NCBI RefSeq assembly: GCF_026210795.1
Contig: NC_089434.1
Location: 1,426,001-1,490,000 of the forward strand
DNA: 64,000 nt
From: Rhizophagus irregularis
Lineage: Eukaryota; Glomeromycota; Glomeromycetes; Glomerales; Glomeraceae
Reading direction: 5' to 3'
Positions within the stretch are counted from its first letter, which is position 1. Each line of letters begins with the position of its first letter. Positions 8,793-16,311 of this stretch are shown here, in pieces. The notes under the pieces are model-generated. The model saw only the letters and a list, made by a program, of their open reading frames with translations, was not told the origin of the DNA and made no database searches. Both the position numbers and the translations under genes were made by a program.

Positions 8793-8802
8793 AAATTGAA
8801 GA
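8793..8802 (+). promoter_or_regulatory. AAATTGAAGA element upstream of 193-residue gene
   Basis: AAATTGAAGA lies 38-47 bp before ATG 8840, at the end of the 62-bp tandem repeats. It agrees with the element before several other genes of this Maverick. Confidence 0.45.
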
Positions 8803-8839
8803 AAACTATTAGGTATGTAGACACGTACAGAAAAAAGAC

Positions 8840-9421
8840 ATGTCTTACCCTTATATAGCTAACCCTATAACTGGACGTCCAATTATTATCGGTGGAGATA
8901 CCTTTAATCGAATAGTTATGGAATCCCATGATTATATTGATGGAAGGCTTGTCCGTAGACAAACTGCACCTCCACCTGAAGAGCAACCTGTATATTTAAA
9001 TACAGATACAGGACGTTATGTTCGACGTGGTACTAGAACATATTATAGACTGATTGAGAGTGACTATGAGGTAGTTGAGGATTACTACCTTGTCCATTAT
9101 GAAGAAGAGGCGCTTATAGAGGAAATCATCAATGAAACACGCTATAATGAGGAAAATCTTGATGGGCAGCGGTTAACTTTCAATGATATACAACAAATCA
9201 GGACTGCTATTCAGGCTGACCAAGATGAATATGATGATTTTATCTTACAGCAAGATACGACTAACGGAACACTTTCCTCCGGTCCTTCCGGTCGTCCACG
9301 AACTTTGGAAGACCATACCCCGAGACTTGCAGAGCTTAATATTGAGTTGTGTAGGGAATGTCTCATGCCTGTAAGCCCAAGTGACTTAACGGACAAGTTG
9401 TGCAAGGACTGCTCCGAATAG
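8840..9421 (+). CDS. Maverick protein of unknown function with C-terminal Cys-rich knuckle
   Basis: The product is 193 residues from ATG 8840. The N-terminal part is Tyr- and Arg-rich (SYPYIANPITGRPIIIGGDT), the middle is acidic and helical, and the C-terminus has two Cys pairs, CRECLMP and CKDCSE, spaced as in a small zinc ribbon. I do not recognise the family. The start is supported by the upstream AAATTGAAGA element and by colinearity with neighbours. It could be a regulatory or structural protein. Confidence 0.7.
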   Translation: MSYPYIANPITGRPIIIGGDTFNRIVMESHDYIDGRLVRRQTAPPPEEQPVYLNTDTGRYVRRGTRTYYRLIESDYEVVEDYYLVHYEEEALIEEIINETRYNEENLDGQRLTFNDIQQIRTAIQADQDEYDDFILQQDTTNGTLSSGPSGRPRTLEDHTPRLAELNIELCRECLMPVSPSDLTDKLCKDCSE

Positions 9422-9466
9422 TTACTTAATTTTGAATAATTCTTTTTTACATAAAGAAAGATAGCC

Positions 9467-10027
9467 ATGTCAACATCAATCGTAATAAACCAATGCCAAA
9501 ACTGTGGAGTAATCACTCCAAAAACAGCATATAGAGGATTATCCAGCGTGTTGTATAGACAGATTATAAAGAAGATTGGTGACGAGAGTGAACCTTTACA
9601 AGCCTTGGGACTTGCTAGGGATAAGTTAGTTCAGATCATTCGTCGGGGAAGTAATGTGGACTTTACACAATTGTTTACACAAAAACTGGATATGAATATT
9701 ATGGATGGAGAGCCATATGAAGATATTAGGAAGTGGCTTCTCGAACAGCTTATAGCCATAGGTTATGACAGTGGAGAAATTGCTTTATATCAATTTCTAA
9801 GGGATACATATCCAGATGGTATTGACGAGCCTTTCACTACATTCTATGAGAACTATGTAAATCATATAAGTAATCCAATGACTAAGAACTTTGCTTCTCG
9901 TGCTTTAGGAGCAATAGGGTTGAAGGCTAAGATGTTAAGGATTGACTTTGAAGGCCGTAAAAAAAGTGCTATGATTCTTAAAGCTTCTGCAGACGAATTA
10001 CTTGATATTCTCACAAGATACTATTAA
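9467..10027 (+). CDS. Maverick protein of unknown function, 186 residues
   Basis: ATG 9467 opens a protein with an early CQNCG pair and a largely helical remainder (RQIIKKIGDESEPLQALGLA). No family is recognised. It lies 45 bp after the preceding gene and its end overlaps the end of the convergent ATPase gene by 17 bp (10011-10027), so transcripts from the two strands share their 3' ends. In Polintons and Polinton-like viruses the neighbours of the ATPase are often virion genes, but the size and sequence here give no support for a jelly-roll capsid. Confidence 0.65.
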   Translation: MSTSIVINQCQNCGVITPKTAYRGLSSVLYRQIIKKIGDESEPLQALGLARDKLVQIIRRGSNVDFTQLFTQKLDMNIMDGEPYEDIRKWLLEQLIAIGYDSGEIALYQFLRDTYPDGIDEPFTTFYENYVNHISNPMTKNFASRALGAIGLKAKMLRIDFEGRKKSAMILKASADELLDILTRYY

Positions 10028-11235
10028 TTCCTACTTGTAATGCTCGACGGTCCATGTGGCTCTTAGAAAAGATCTGTAGAAGGACTTCAATACCTTCTAT
10101 TATTTGTTTATTATCCAGAGGGCGACTAGACTTCAGGGCTTCATATCGGGAGAATAACTCCTTCACATTCTCAGTTTTCAGAGTTTCAGTCTTTGCAGTC
10201 TTACCCTGTACTTTTGCTAAGAAATCCTGAAAGTCAGCTCCTAGGGTCTTACCAGAGAGTCCATAAGCTTCCCGAAAGACATATTTAATCCAGGTATCTG
10301 CATTCTTGGCTAAGACACCAGGTACAAGTAAATGTTGACGTTCTTTAGGGGATGGAAATACCCGAGCAAATTCAATCAAGTGTCCACCTTTTTTTGCTTC
10401 AAATACAGCTTTCTGACCATAGGGACTAAACTTGGATCGAACTGTGATTGAACTGGGTTCAGACTGAGATCGAACTGGGTTCAAACTTGGATCAAACTGA
10501 GATTGAACTGAGATCGAACTAGGATTGAACTGAGATTGCTCTGTGATCGAACTGAGACTAGTATCCCATCTTACTCGAATGGACAGTGGATCACTTTTGG
10601 ACCGTCTAAGATCAAACACTACAAATTCACGTTGCAGAGTAAGATCATCAATTACTGGTGCTAATGACTCTGATTCTTCTGTATATAGGCGGATGATTCT
10701 CTTGGTATCTGTAAGGCTCCCATGACCTCCATGCAGTGAGATGTAGTTAACATTTTCTCGAATAGCCTTAGGAATGGCAAAGAATCTTTGGGCTACATAA
10801 ATACATGAAATATTTTTGTGTCGTCCATGTGTAAAGTAACCAGTGATGAGATCCTGGATTTTTTTAGGTGCATCCATCAGATCCTCGAAGATTACCACAG
10901 TAGCTTGAGTAGGGTCGAAGGAATCAATCTCTGGAATCTCACTATGGGTTACTGCAGTGAATGGGATCTTCTCCTCTTCGAAAAAAATCATGTACAACTG
11001 CCCACTTTGGCTCGTCAAGATATCTGCCAACTAAAAGTACTGCATCACATAGTACATACCGATTACCATCCTCCTTTGCTTTCTTGTCACCCATTAACAA
11101 ATTAATGATCATAGTTGTCTTACCTGAGTCTGAGCTACCTGCTACGGCTAATCGAAAGGGCCATGATGGAGCAAACTCATTGCCTTGTCTTGAGTCGGTC
11201 GTGTACTCGTCCAAATTGTATACATAAAGATCCAT
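10011..11235 (-). CDS. A32/HerA-FtsK-like DNA-packaging ATPase, split by a T7 frameshift
   Basis: ATG 11235 (MDLYVYNLDEY) leads to Walker A GSSDSGKT with the lysine near 39. After VVHDFF the frame must change by one base at a run of seven T (plus-strand A run 10981-10987) to continue as EEEKIPFTAVTHSEIPEID, Walker B VVIFEDLMD and the sensor-like ISCIYVAQRF. Genome-packaging ATPases of the A32 type couple ATP hydrolysis to DNA filling of virions. The second frame ends at 10011. A Ser/Pro/Gln-rich insertion with degenerate repeats near 10435-10560 precedes the C-terminal helical region. The frame change may be an indel, a homopolymer error or +1 frameshifting; the rest of both frames looks intact. 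Confidence 0.75.
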
Positions 11236-11266
11236 TTGAATTTTATTCTAACTTAGTTTAAATACT

Positions 11267-12064
11267 ATGTCGACATCAACACCAATTCCAGTTTATACTC
11301 CTTCAGAACCTACTGGACCGCCTCCTGCACACTTGGTCAATGAAAAAGACGATGATGAATTAGTTAGAATACTTAAGGCTCATGCAAATTTATTGACTAC
11401 CAGGGGTCGTTTAACTGTTGATTCAGAGATACAGGAGGCAAATAATCAAATCAAACATATTATTAATATATTAATGTATCGCTGTAAAGCAAAACATGAA
11501 GAACTTGGTATTACAAAAGATTTGTTAGTTTTTGCACAAGGTAAGATAAATGCATTTGATGAAACGTTTACTAATTTAGAACGTCAATTAGTTATTATAC
11601 GTGCTGCCAATGATAATTTCATAGAAGAAAACCATAACCTGCAAAGAGATTATGATACTATGGTAGAGCTTCGTCGACGGGCTATAGGTGAACGTAATCA
11701 GGCACGACATGAACGTAATGTATTACAAGCAGATTATACTCAAGCAGTAAGGGATCGTAATGAGGCTCAAAATGCTGTGAATCGTGGTAATATCCTTTTA
11801 AATCATTGGCGGCTGAGGGCTACTCGGACTGGAGGACAACTTGTATTGGTTAATGCGCAACTTGGACAGGTTAATGCACAGCTAGCACATGCTAATAATA
11901 GGGTGCGTTTTGGGATTCAGACATTAGGAAGACTTAGGAATAGACTTTTCCAACAGATAGCTGCTCTTAGAATTCAGGTACAATGGTTTCGAATTAGACA
12001 ATTGAACCCTCCTCCACCTATATTAAACAATCCACTAGAGACGATATGGCTACCACTGCGATAG
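11267..12064 (+). CDS. Coiled-coil protein upstream of Gag
   Basis: The product is 265 residues from ATG 11267. A Pro/Thr-rich N-terminus (STPIPVYTPSEPTGPPPAHL) is followed by long Glu/Arg/Asn-rich heptad-like stretches from about residue 35 to 230, as in a coiled coil. The last 19 nt overlap the start of gag at 12046 in another frame, an unusually tight arrangement for a eukaryotic locus. The start diverges from the ATPase start across only 31 bp. I do not recognise a family. Position suggests a scaffold or partner for the Gag protein (inference). Confidence 0.65.
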   Translation: MSTSTPIPVYTPSEPTGPPPAHLVNEKDDDELVRILKAHANLLTTRGRLTVDSEIQEANNQIKHIINILMYRCKAKHEELGITKDLLVFAQGKINAFDETFTNLERQLVIIRAANDNFIEENHNLQRDYDTMVELRRRAIGERNQARHERNVLQADYTQAVRDRNEAQNAVNRGNILLNHWRLRATRTGGQLVLVNAQLGQVNAQLAHANNRVRFGIQTLGRLRNRLFQQIAALRIQVQWFRIRQLNPPPPILNNPLETIWLPLR

Positions 12065-13476
12065 GATTGCCGATTTTTGAGGGTAAAGCTACTGATGATA
12101 TTGATACATTTGTTAGGCTTTATATGGGTTATCTTGATACTATTAATCTTAACCCATACGCTGCTGGAGGGCCACCAGAGTCTTGGAAAAGAGCTATGGG
12201 TATACTTAGAAGCTGCATGGCTGGTGAAGCGGCTGAATGGTTTGATCGAGAAATTACAGGAAAAAATTGGGAACTTTCTGGTATCACTTCAAGAGGTGGA
12301 GCTAATTTAGCTGCTTTTGTAGCATTAGTAATACCAGAAGGTGCAGGAGGACCAAATGCAGGTACCTATGTAAATGGGTCTGAAGCACATGTTCATGCTA
12401 CAGATGCAGCTAATGCATTAGTAACTATTAGAGCAGCATTTATTCCTACCCATGATTTAATAGGTGGAGATAAAGCTTGGGGAAGAGCTGGTGCTCGTCC
12501 GACAGATAGAGCTGCTCCAGCTACTGCAGATGCTGGTGTTGCTGCTAATAATAATCGTTCTATAGTTTTTCCAGGTATTAAACCTAACCAGGCGCTTTAT
12601 TGGCTTAGAACACAATTTCCAACTATTTTAGATGAAAAGAAACGTATCCGTTTTAACAGTCTTTATCAGGAAAATGAGCCAGTCGATGCATTTTATAGAA
12701 CTGTAAAGAGAGCTGGAAAATTACTAAAACTAACTGATGATCTTATTATCGACCAGTTCTTTAGAGGTCTTTCGGCTGATAATATTTTTGAAGCAGAAAG
12801 GTTTAGTAATCTTAATCCTGATGACTTGGTTAAACATCTGAGAAATTTAGAACGGAGAAGGGCTGAAATGCGCTTGGGGTTACAAGATAGAAATCGACGA
12901 CTTCAAGCAGATTACAGTGATGTAACTCAACCTCCGTTAGGAAAACAGGAACCTGTAGTACTGACATCAAAGTCATCTGGGGTTACTCAAGAACAATTAC
13001 AAGAGTTACTTAAGGCTCAAGCTGAGGAACTTACCAAGAATTTTCAGGTGCAATTTAAACAATTACAGGCTCGGCCAGTTCGTAATCCACCAGTCTATAG
13101 ACAGCAGATTAAACCTGTTCGACCAAAACCACAGAGACGTGTTGTTCAGGATCCTCAGGATCCTGATTGGGATGATGGTTATGTAGATCATGATGTTGGT
13201 GATGACCCTGATGCTCCTGAGTGGACTTTGGATGATCATCAAAATGCTATTGATCTTATTATGGGATATAAACGTGGGACGTCTAAAATACTTACAAAAC
13301 AACTTCAGAAGGCTAAAGATAGACGTGATGATCTGGATTTGGCCCGAGCAATGAGAAACCTTGATCTTAATGATGATGCTATGGACATTGATACTGCGAG
13401 TTTTGGTGAAAAGGTAGAATTGAGAGAAAAAGATGGTGATGTCTATATGGTTCGTGTTGGGTCAAAAAAAAAGTAG
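12046..13476 (+). CDS. Retrotransposon (Ty3/gypsy-type) Gag protein in a Maverick
   Basis: The product is 476 residues from ATG 12046. The N-terminus reads LPIFEGKATDDIDTFVRLYM, then WKRAMGILRSCMAGEAAEWF, the hallmark of the retrotransposon Gag capsid N-terminal domain. Residues about 190-290 (ALYWLRTQFPTILDEKKRIR, FNSLYQENEPVDAFYRTVKR, DQFFRGLSADNI) fit the Gag capsid C-terminal half. The last third is a Gln/Pro/Asp-rich linker with RPKPQRRVVQDPQ and an acidic segment. No CCHC zinc knuckle is visible. It is conserved in the outer copy. Gag forms capsid-like shells, so here it may replace the usual double jelly-roll capsid (inference). The stop at 13474 overlaps the protease frame. Confidence 0.85.
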   Translation: MATTAIGLPIFEGKATDDIDTFVRLYMGYLDTINLNPYAAGGPPESWKRAMGILRSCMAGEAAEWFDREITGKNWELSGITSRGGANLAAFVALVIPEGAGGPNAGTYVNGSEAHVHATDAANALVTIRAAFIPTHDLIGGDKAWGRAGARPTDRAAPATADAGVAANNNRSIVFPGIKPNQALYWLRTQFPTILDEKKRIRFNSLYQENEPVDAFYRTVKRAGKLLKLTDDLIIDQFFRGLSADNIFEAERFSNLNPDDLVKHLRNLERRRAEMRLGLQDRNRRLQADYSDVTQPPLGKQEPVVLTSKSSGVTQEQLQELLKAQAEELTKNFQVQFKQLQARPVRNPPVYRQQIKPVRPKPQRRVVQDPQDPDWDDGYVDHDVGDDPDAPEWTLDDHQNAIDLIMGYKRGTSKILTKQLQKAKDRRDDLDLARAMRNLDLNDDAMDIDTASFGEKVELREKDGDVYMVRVGSKKK

Positions 13477-14213
13477 GTTCGAGTATCTCAAAACTTCTTA
13501 AGTCGTCCCCAAATAAGACAGCAGTTAGCTCTTCTAGTGTGCCATTGAAAGGCAAAGCAACCCCTATTAAGATTCCTATGAAAGTTACTGGTAGTAAGTC
13601 TACACCTGCAAAAGCTGTTACTAAGAATGATTTATTAAGCCTGTTAAGGTCTGCAGACTTTAGGAAATTACTCCGTGAGATTCTTCAGGAGGAGTTATTG
13701 TCTGCTAGAAAAGTCACAGAGATTCCGGAGGACCTAGTTGAGGAGGAACAAGAAGAGGATATCAGGGTAGATGATTCTATGGATATTGACATAGCTCGTT
13801 TAGAGAATACTAAAGATCTTTTAGCACTGGATGGGGAGGTTAATGGAATAGCAATTCAGTGTTTAGCAGACACTTGTGCTAATGCGTCTTTTATTCAGAG
13901 AGAAGCTGCTGAGGAATTAGGGTTGGATATCGACAAGAGTATTACATATAACATATCTGGTGCTTCAGGAACAGGTAGGACATTCGGCATGGTAAAGGGA
14001 GTGACAATCAAACTTACCCCTGATTATGCTATCACTGAGGACCTTGCAGTCTTAAGTGGTTACAAGCATAGGGAAATTGGGTTAAGCCGAACGTGTCTGA
14101 AACGTTACAATTATGATGTCCATGAATCACGCGAACATATCGCCCTTACCTGTAATGGGAAGAATGTTTTTATCCCGATAGTTCCTGATGCTAATCGAGG
14201 GGATAAAAAATAA
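13461..14213 (+). CDS. Retropepsin-like aspartic protease in Maverick
   Basis: About 250 residues if entered by frameshifting at the A run; GTG 13539 is the first alternative start and no suitable ATG lies before the conserved core. An acidic N-terminal helix (residues IPEDLVEEEQEEDIRVDD) leads to the core LLALDGEVNGIAIQCLADTC and ANASFI, the position of the catalytic DTG/DSG loop, here DTC in both copies. A Gly/Ser flap-like segment (NISGASGTGRTF) and EIGLSRTCLKRYN, the counterpart of the hydrophobic-hydrophobic-Gly motif, follow. It presumably processes Gag. Loss of the motif glycine leaves catalytic competence open. The integrase is convergent, 25 bp downstream. Confidence 0.75.
   Translation, partial: VKKKVGSSISKLLKSSPNKTAVSSSSVPLKGKATPIKIPMKVTGSKSTPAKAVTKNDLLSLLRSADFRKLLREILQEELLSARKVTEIPEDLVEEEQEEDIRVDDSMDIDIARLENTKDLLALDGEVNGIAIQCLADTCANASFIQREAAEELGLDIDKSITYNISGASGTGRTFGMVKGVTIKLTPDYAITEDLAVLSGYKHREIGLSRTCLKRYNYDVHESREHIALTCNGKNVFIPIVPDANRGDKK
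13462..13476 (+). promoter_or_regulatory. Candidate -1 ribosomal frameshift site at the gag-pro junction
   Basis: Gag ends TCA AAA AAA AAG TAG. A -1 slip on the run of nine A would continue as AAA AAA GTA GGT in the protease frame, which is open from 13461 without its own ATG near the start. The arrangement is like retroviral gag-pro recoding. I did not find a decisive downstream pseudoknot by eye. The outer copy has eight A at the same place. Confidence 0.6.
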
Positions 14214-14238
14214 GACCCTTTAATTCTTCTATTTTTTT

Positions 14239-15330
14239 TTATTCCCAAAATTTGCGAATTAAGTCAGGGACATCCTCCTTCAACCGGTCAGCAGGTTCCC
14301 AAGTAGCCTCAGTGTCTGGATAGCGCTCCCACTTAACCAAATACTGGTCTTGACCTTTTCTAATGCGATGCTGAAGTATCTGCTCAGGAACAAATCTTTC
14401 AGGTTGTCCTCTTATCACAGAGTCAGGTGGAGGCTTTTCATTAATAGGAACTACTTGCAATTCCTTTCGGGTATATGCACATCTGGATACACCTAATCGA
14501 CCATGTGGTCCATTAAGGAGATATGTAGGAGGCTGTTCGGGTGAGAGTATCATTTTTTTGATTACACGAATGTTTGGGTTCCATCTTATGTCTCCTGTAC
14601 GGAATTTTCCGTGAAGTTTATTACCGAGTACTGAGATAGGTTCATTTAACTTGACTCTGACACGTGCTCCTTCAGAGAGGAGATCCGTCTTTTTTGACAC
14701 TTTGGGTGATCCTGTCGGAATGTCTGGGGGATTTCTCTGCCAGAGTTCATTTACTTTACTCACTATATTATGGAAATCTTCTGACCATTCCACGGATGTC
14801 ACCCCGGTTTTCAACTCCTGTGCTACCATTCGTTTAAGAAGGGGTTCTTGGATGGCTTGGATAGCTCTTTCAGCATAAGATTGCTGTTTATGCCTTCCTG
14901 GCTCTCCGAACCTCATCATTACCCCTAGGCTGTTCAGGAAAAAATCACGTACCTGGTCGTTAGTGAATTCTGATCCGGAGTCTGTCTCCAGTCTGTGTGT
15001 TGGTGGCTTAATACGATTTCTTCTGTAGATTTTGACAAACCCGTTTAGAACTCTATTTGCAGTCTTATCCTTTAGGGGTTCTGCATCAACTCTCTTTCCT
15101 GCAACTTCCACCACTACGAGAAAATAGTGGAATCCTTTGGGGTCAACTGGCATCTCTGCAAGATCTGCCTGATGTGTTGCATTTGGTTTCCATACAATTA
15201 CCTTTGGGCGTTCTGTTGACTTTTCCTTTAGGGGCTTTTTGTATAGGTTGTAGTGCTCTTCACCTTTTAGAATTCGTGCTGGTACTCCGGAGAGATTGTA
15301 GTACTTATAGTAATTCTCTAAGTGTGACAT
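14239..15330 (-). CDS. Maverick integrase: DDE core plus C-terminal chromodomain
   Basis: The start is ATG 15330 (MSHLENYYKYYN), giving 363 residues. The retroviral-type catalytic core has Asp near 56 (HQADLAEM), Asp near 117 (LETDSGSEF) and Glu near 154 (QQSYAERA), a DD36E spacing by my count. A basic SH3-like region follows (GNKLHGKFRTGDIRW), then a chromodomain at about residues 310-360 (QYLVKWERYPDTEATWEP). It cuts and joins element ends to host DNA, and the 5-bp duplications at 1754/16307 and 24867/27910 fit this enzyme class. The chromodomain may guide insertion to modified chromatin. The gene is divergent from the DUF5679-like gene, with only 44 bp between starts. Confidence 0.92.
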   Translation of the reverse strand: MSHLENYYKYYNLSGVPARILKGEEHYNLYKKPLKEKSTERPKVIVWKPNATHQADLAEMPVDPKGFHYFLVVVEVAGKRVDAEPLKDKTANRVLNGFVKIYRRNRIKPPTHRLETDSGSEFTNDQVRDFFLNSLGVMMRFGEPGRHKQQSYAERAIQAIQEPLLKRMVAQELKTGVTSVEWSEDFHNIVSKVNELWQRNPPDIPTGSPKVSKKTDLLSEGARVRVKLNEPISVLGNKLHGKFRTGDIRWNPNIRVIKKMILSPEQPPTYLLNGPHGRLGVSRCAYTRKELQVVPINEKPPPDSVIRGQPERFVPEQILQHRIRKGQDQYLVKWERYPDTEATWEPADRLKEDVPDLIRKFWE

Positions 15331-15374
15331 ATTACAACAAATTAAAGGAATGGTTTTAGACTTCAAATCTTAAA

Positions 15375-15767
15375 ATGACACGTTTTTACTGCCTAAAGTG
15401 CAAGAAGGAAACTGAGACGGCTAGTGAAATACAAGATATGACTACAAATGGGCGTTACCGGCTGCATGGTGACTGTGTGGTTTGTAGTATGCATAAAAAT
15501 ACTTTTACTGGAATAGACTGGGTGATCAAGAAGAAGACTAAGGAGAAAAAGAAAGAAACCGCTGCTAAGAGACAGCAGACGGCTTACAATCGGCAGTGCA
15601 AAAAACTTGGACAGAAAATCTTAGATTCTGATGACGCGTGTAAACAGTGTATTGATAAATGCCTTAAGGAGGCAAAAAAAGAGGAAGACGGATTAGTACT
15701 GTCTTCTAAACTTATCTGGATATGCTCTATTCTCAATACCCATTGTTCAATTACTTATTTTTTCTGA
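15375..15767 (+). CDS. DUF5679-like zinc-ribbon protein, C-terminus altered by one A
   Basis: ATG 15375 gives FYCLKCKKETE, GDCVVCSMHKN and a Lys-rich segment with a further CKQC pair. The N-terminal 45 residues match the pattern of DUF5679-type small zinc proteins of large DNA viruses (YC.KC.....G..CP.C). The outer homologue ends in KEAKKRKTD. Here seven A rather than six after GAGGC shift the frame, so the ORF reads on for about 30 unrelated residues into the terminal repeat. The Lys-rich tail could bind nucleic acid (inference). Confidence 0.65.
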   Translation: MTRFYCLKCKKETETASEIQDMTTNGRYRLHGDCVVCSMHKNTFTGIDWVIKKKTKEKKKETAAKRQQTAYNRQCKKLGQKILDSDDACKQCIDKCLKEAKKEEDGLVLSSKLIWICSILNTHCSITYFF

Positions 15768-16306
15768 CGGGGAAAGTGGCCGTAGTTCGGTGGTCGTAGT
15801 TCGGCGGTCATAGTTTGGTGTCCCAGGTATGTAGATAAAGGGTGGTCATAGTTCGGTGGTCGTAGTTCGGTGGTCGTAGTTCGGCGGTCATAGTTCGGTG
15901 GCATAGTTCGGTGTCTCAGGTAAGTAGATAAAGGGTGGTCATAGCTTAAATCGGGTTTTGGAGCCTGAGGGGCTAACTAAGGTGGCCATAGTATTATCAT
16001 AAGTTTTTTTGAACTGTGGCCAGTACTATGACCGGATATTCTGTCTGATTTTGGCTTTATTCGCGTTTTTATCCACTTTTTAGTAGTCTGGTCATAGTGG
16101 TCATAGTGGTCATAGTAGTTTTAATATATAAGAAAAAATGGATAAAAAAAAGGAGTTGGAAAGTAGTGTGACCAGCCATGGCCACTGTGGCCATGGTAGT
16201 AGTATATATGGGGGATTCCAGGGCCATTATGGCCCAAGTAGGTACTGCGAGGACGTGAGTCCGAGGTGGGGTGAGCGGTAGCGAGACCCACATCCAGACC
16301 GATGAC
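15736..16306. repeat. Right terminal inverted repeat of inner Maverick
   Basis: Inverted partner of 1759-2328. The 3' end of the DUF5679-like ORF runs about 30 bp into it. The tip reads CCAGACCGATGAC at 16294-16306. The segment CCTCGCAGTACCTAC is also present in the outer element and in the small element at 24872-27909, so it may be part of the integrase recognition region (inference). Confidence 0.9.
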
Positions 16307-16311
16307 GAGGA
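16307..16311. repeat. Right target-site duplication GAGGA of inner Maverick
   Basis: This is the second copy of the 5-bp duplication at 1754-1758, immediately outside the right terminal repeat. The outer integrase frame continues from here. Confidence 0.9.

Larger units (their letters stand above)
1759..16306. mobile_element. Inner, essentially complete Maverick/Polinton-like element with Gag-protease module
   Basis: The element is 14,548 bp, bounded by terminal inverted repeats of about 570 bp and a 5-bp duplication. It encodes DNA polymerase B, an SF3 helicase, a retroviral-type chromodomain integrase and an A32-like ATPase, the replication, integration and packaging core of Mavericks/Polintons. 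It lacks any recognisable jelly-roll major or minor capsid gene and any adenovirus-type cysteine protease. Instead it has a retrotransposon Gag and a retropepsin-like protease. Three genes differ from expectation by single-base homopolymer or near-homopolymer changes (F-box-like at about 2517, ATPase at 10981-10987, DUF5679-like at about 15675). All other frames are open, so the insertion is probably young. Confidence 0.9.

Noticed and set aside
12046-15330. An LTR retrotransposon inserted in the Maverick
   Set aside because: There is no reverse transcriptase, RNase H, LTR or separate target duplication, the integrase is on the opposite strand from gag-pro, and the outer element has the same order.
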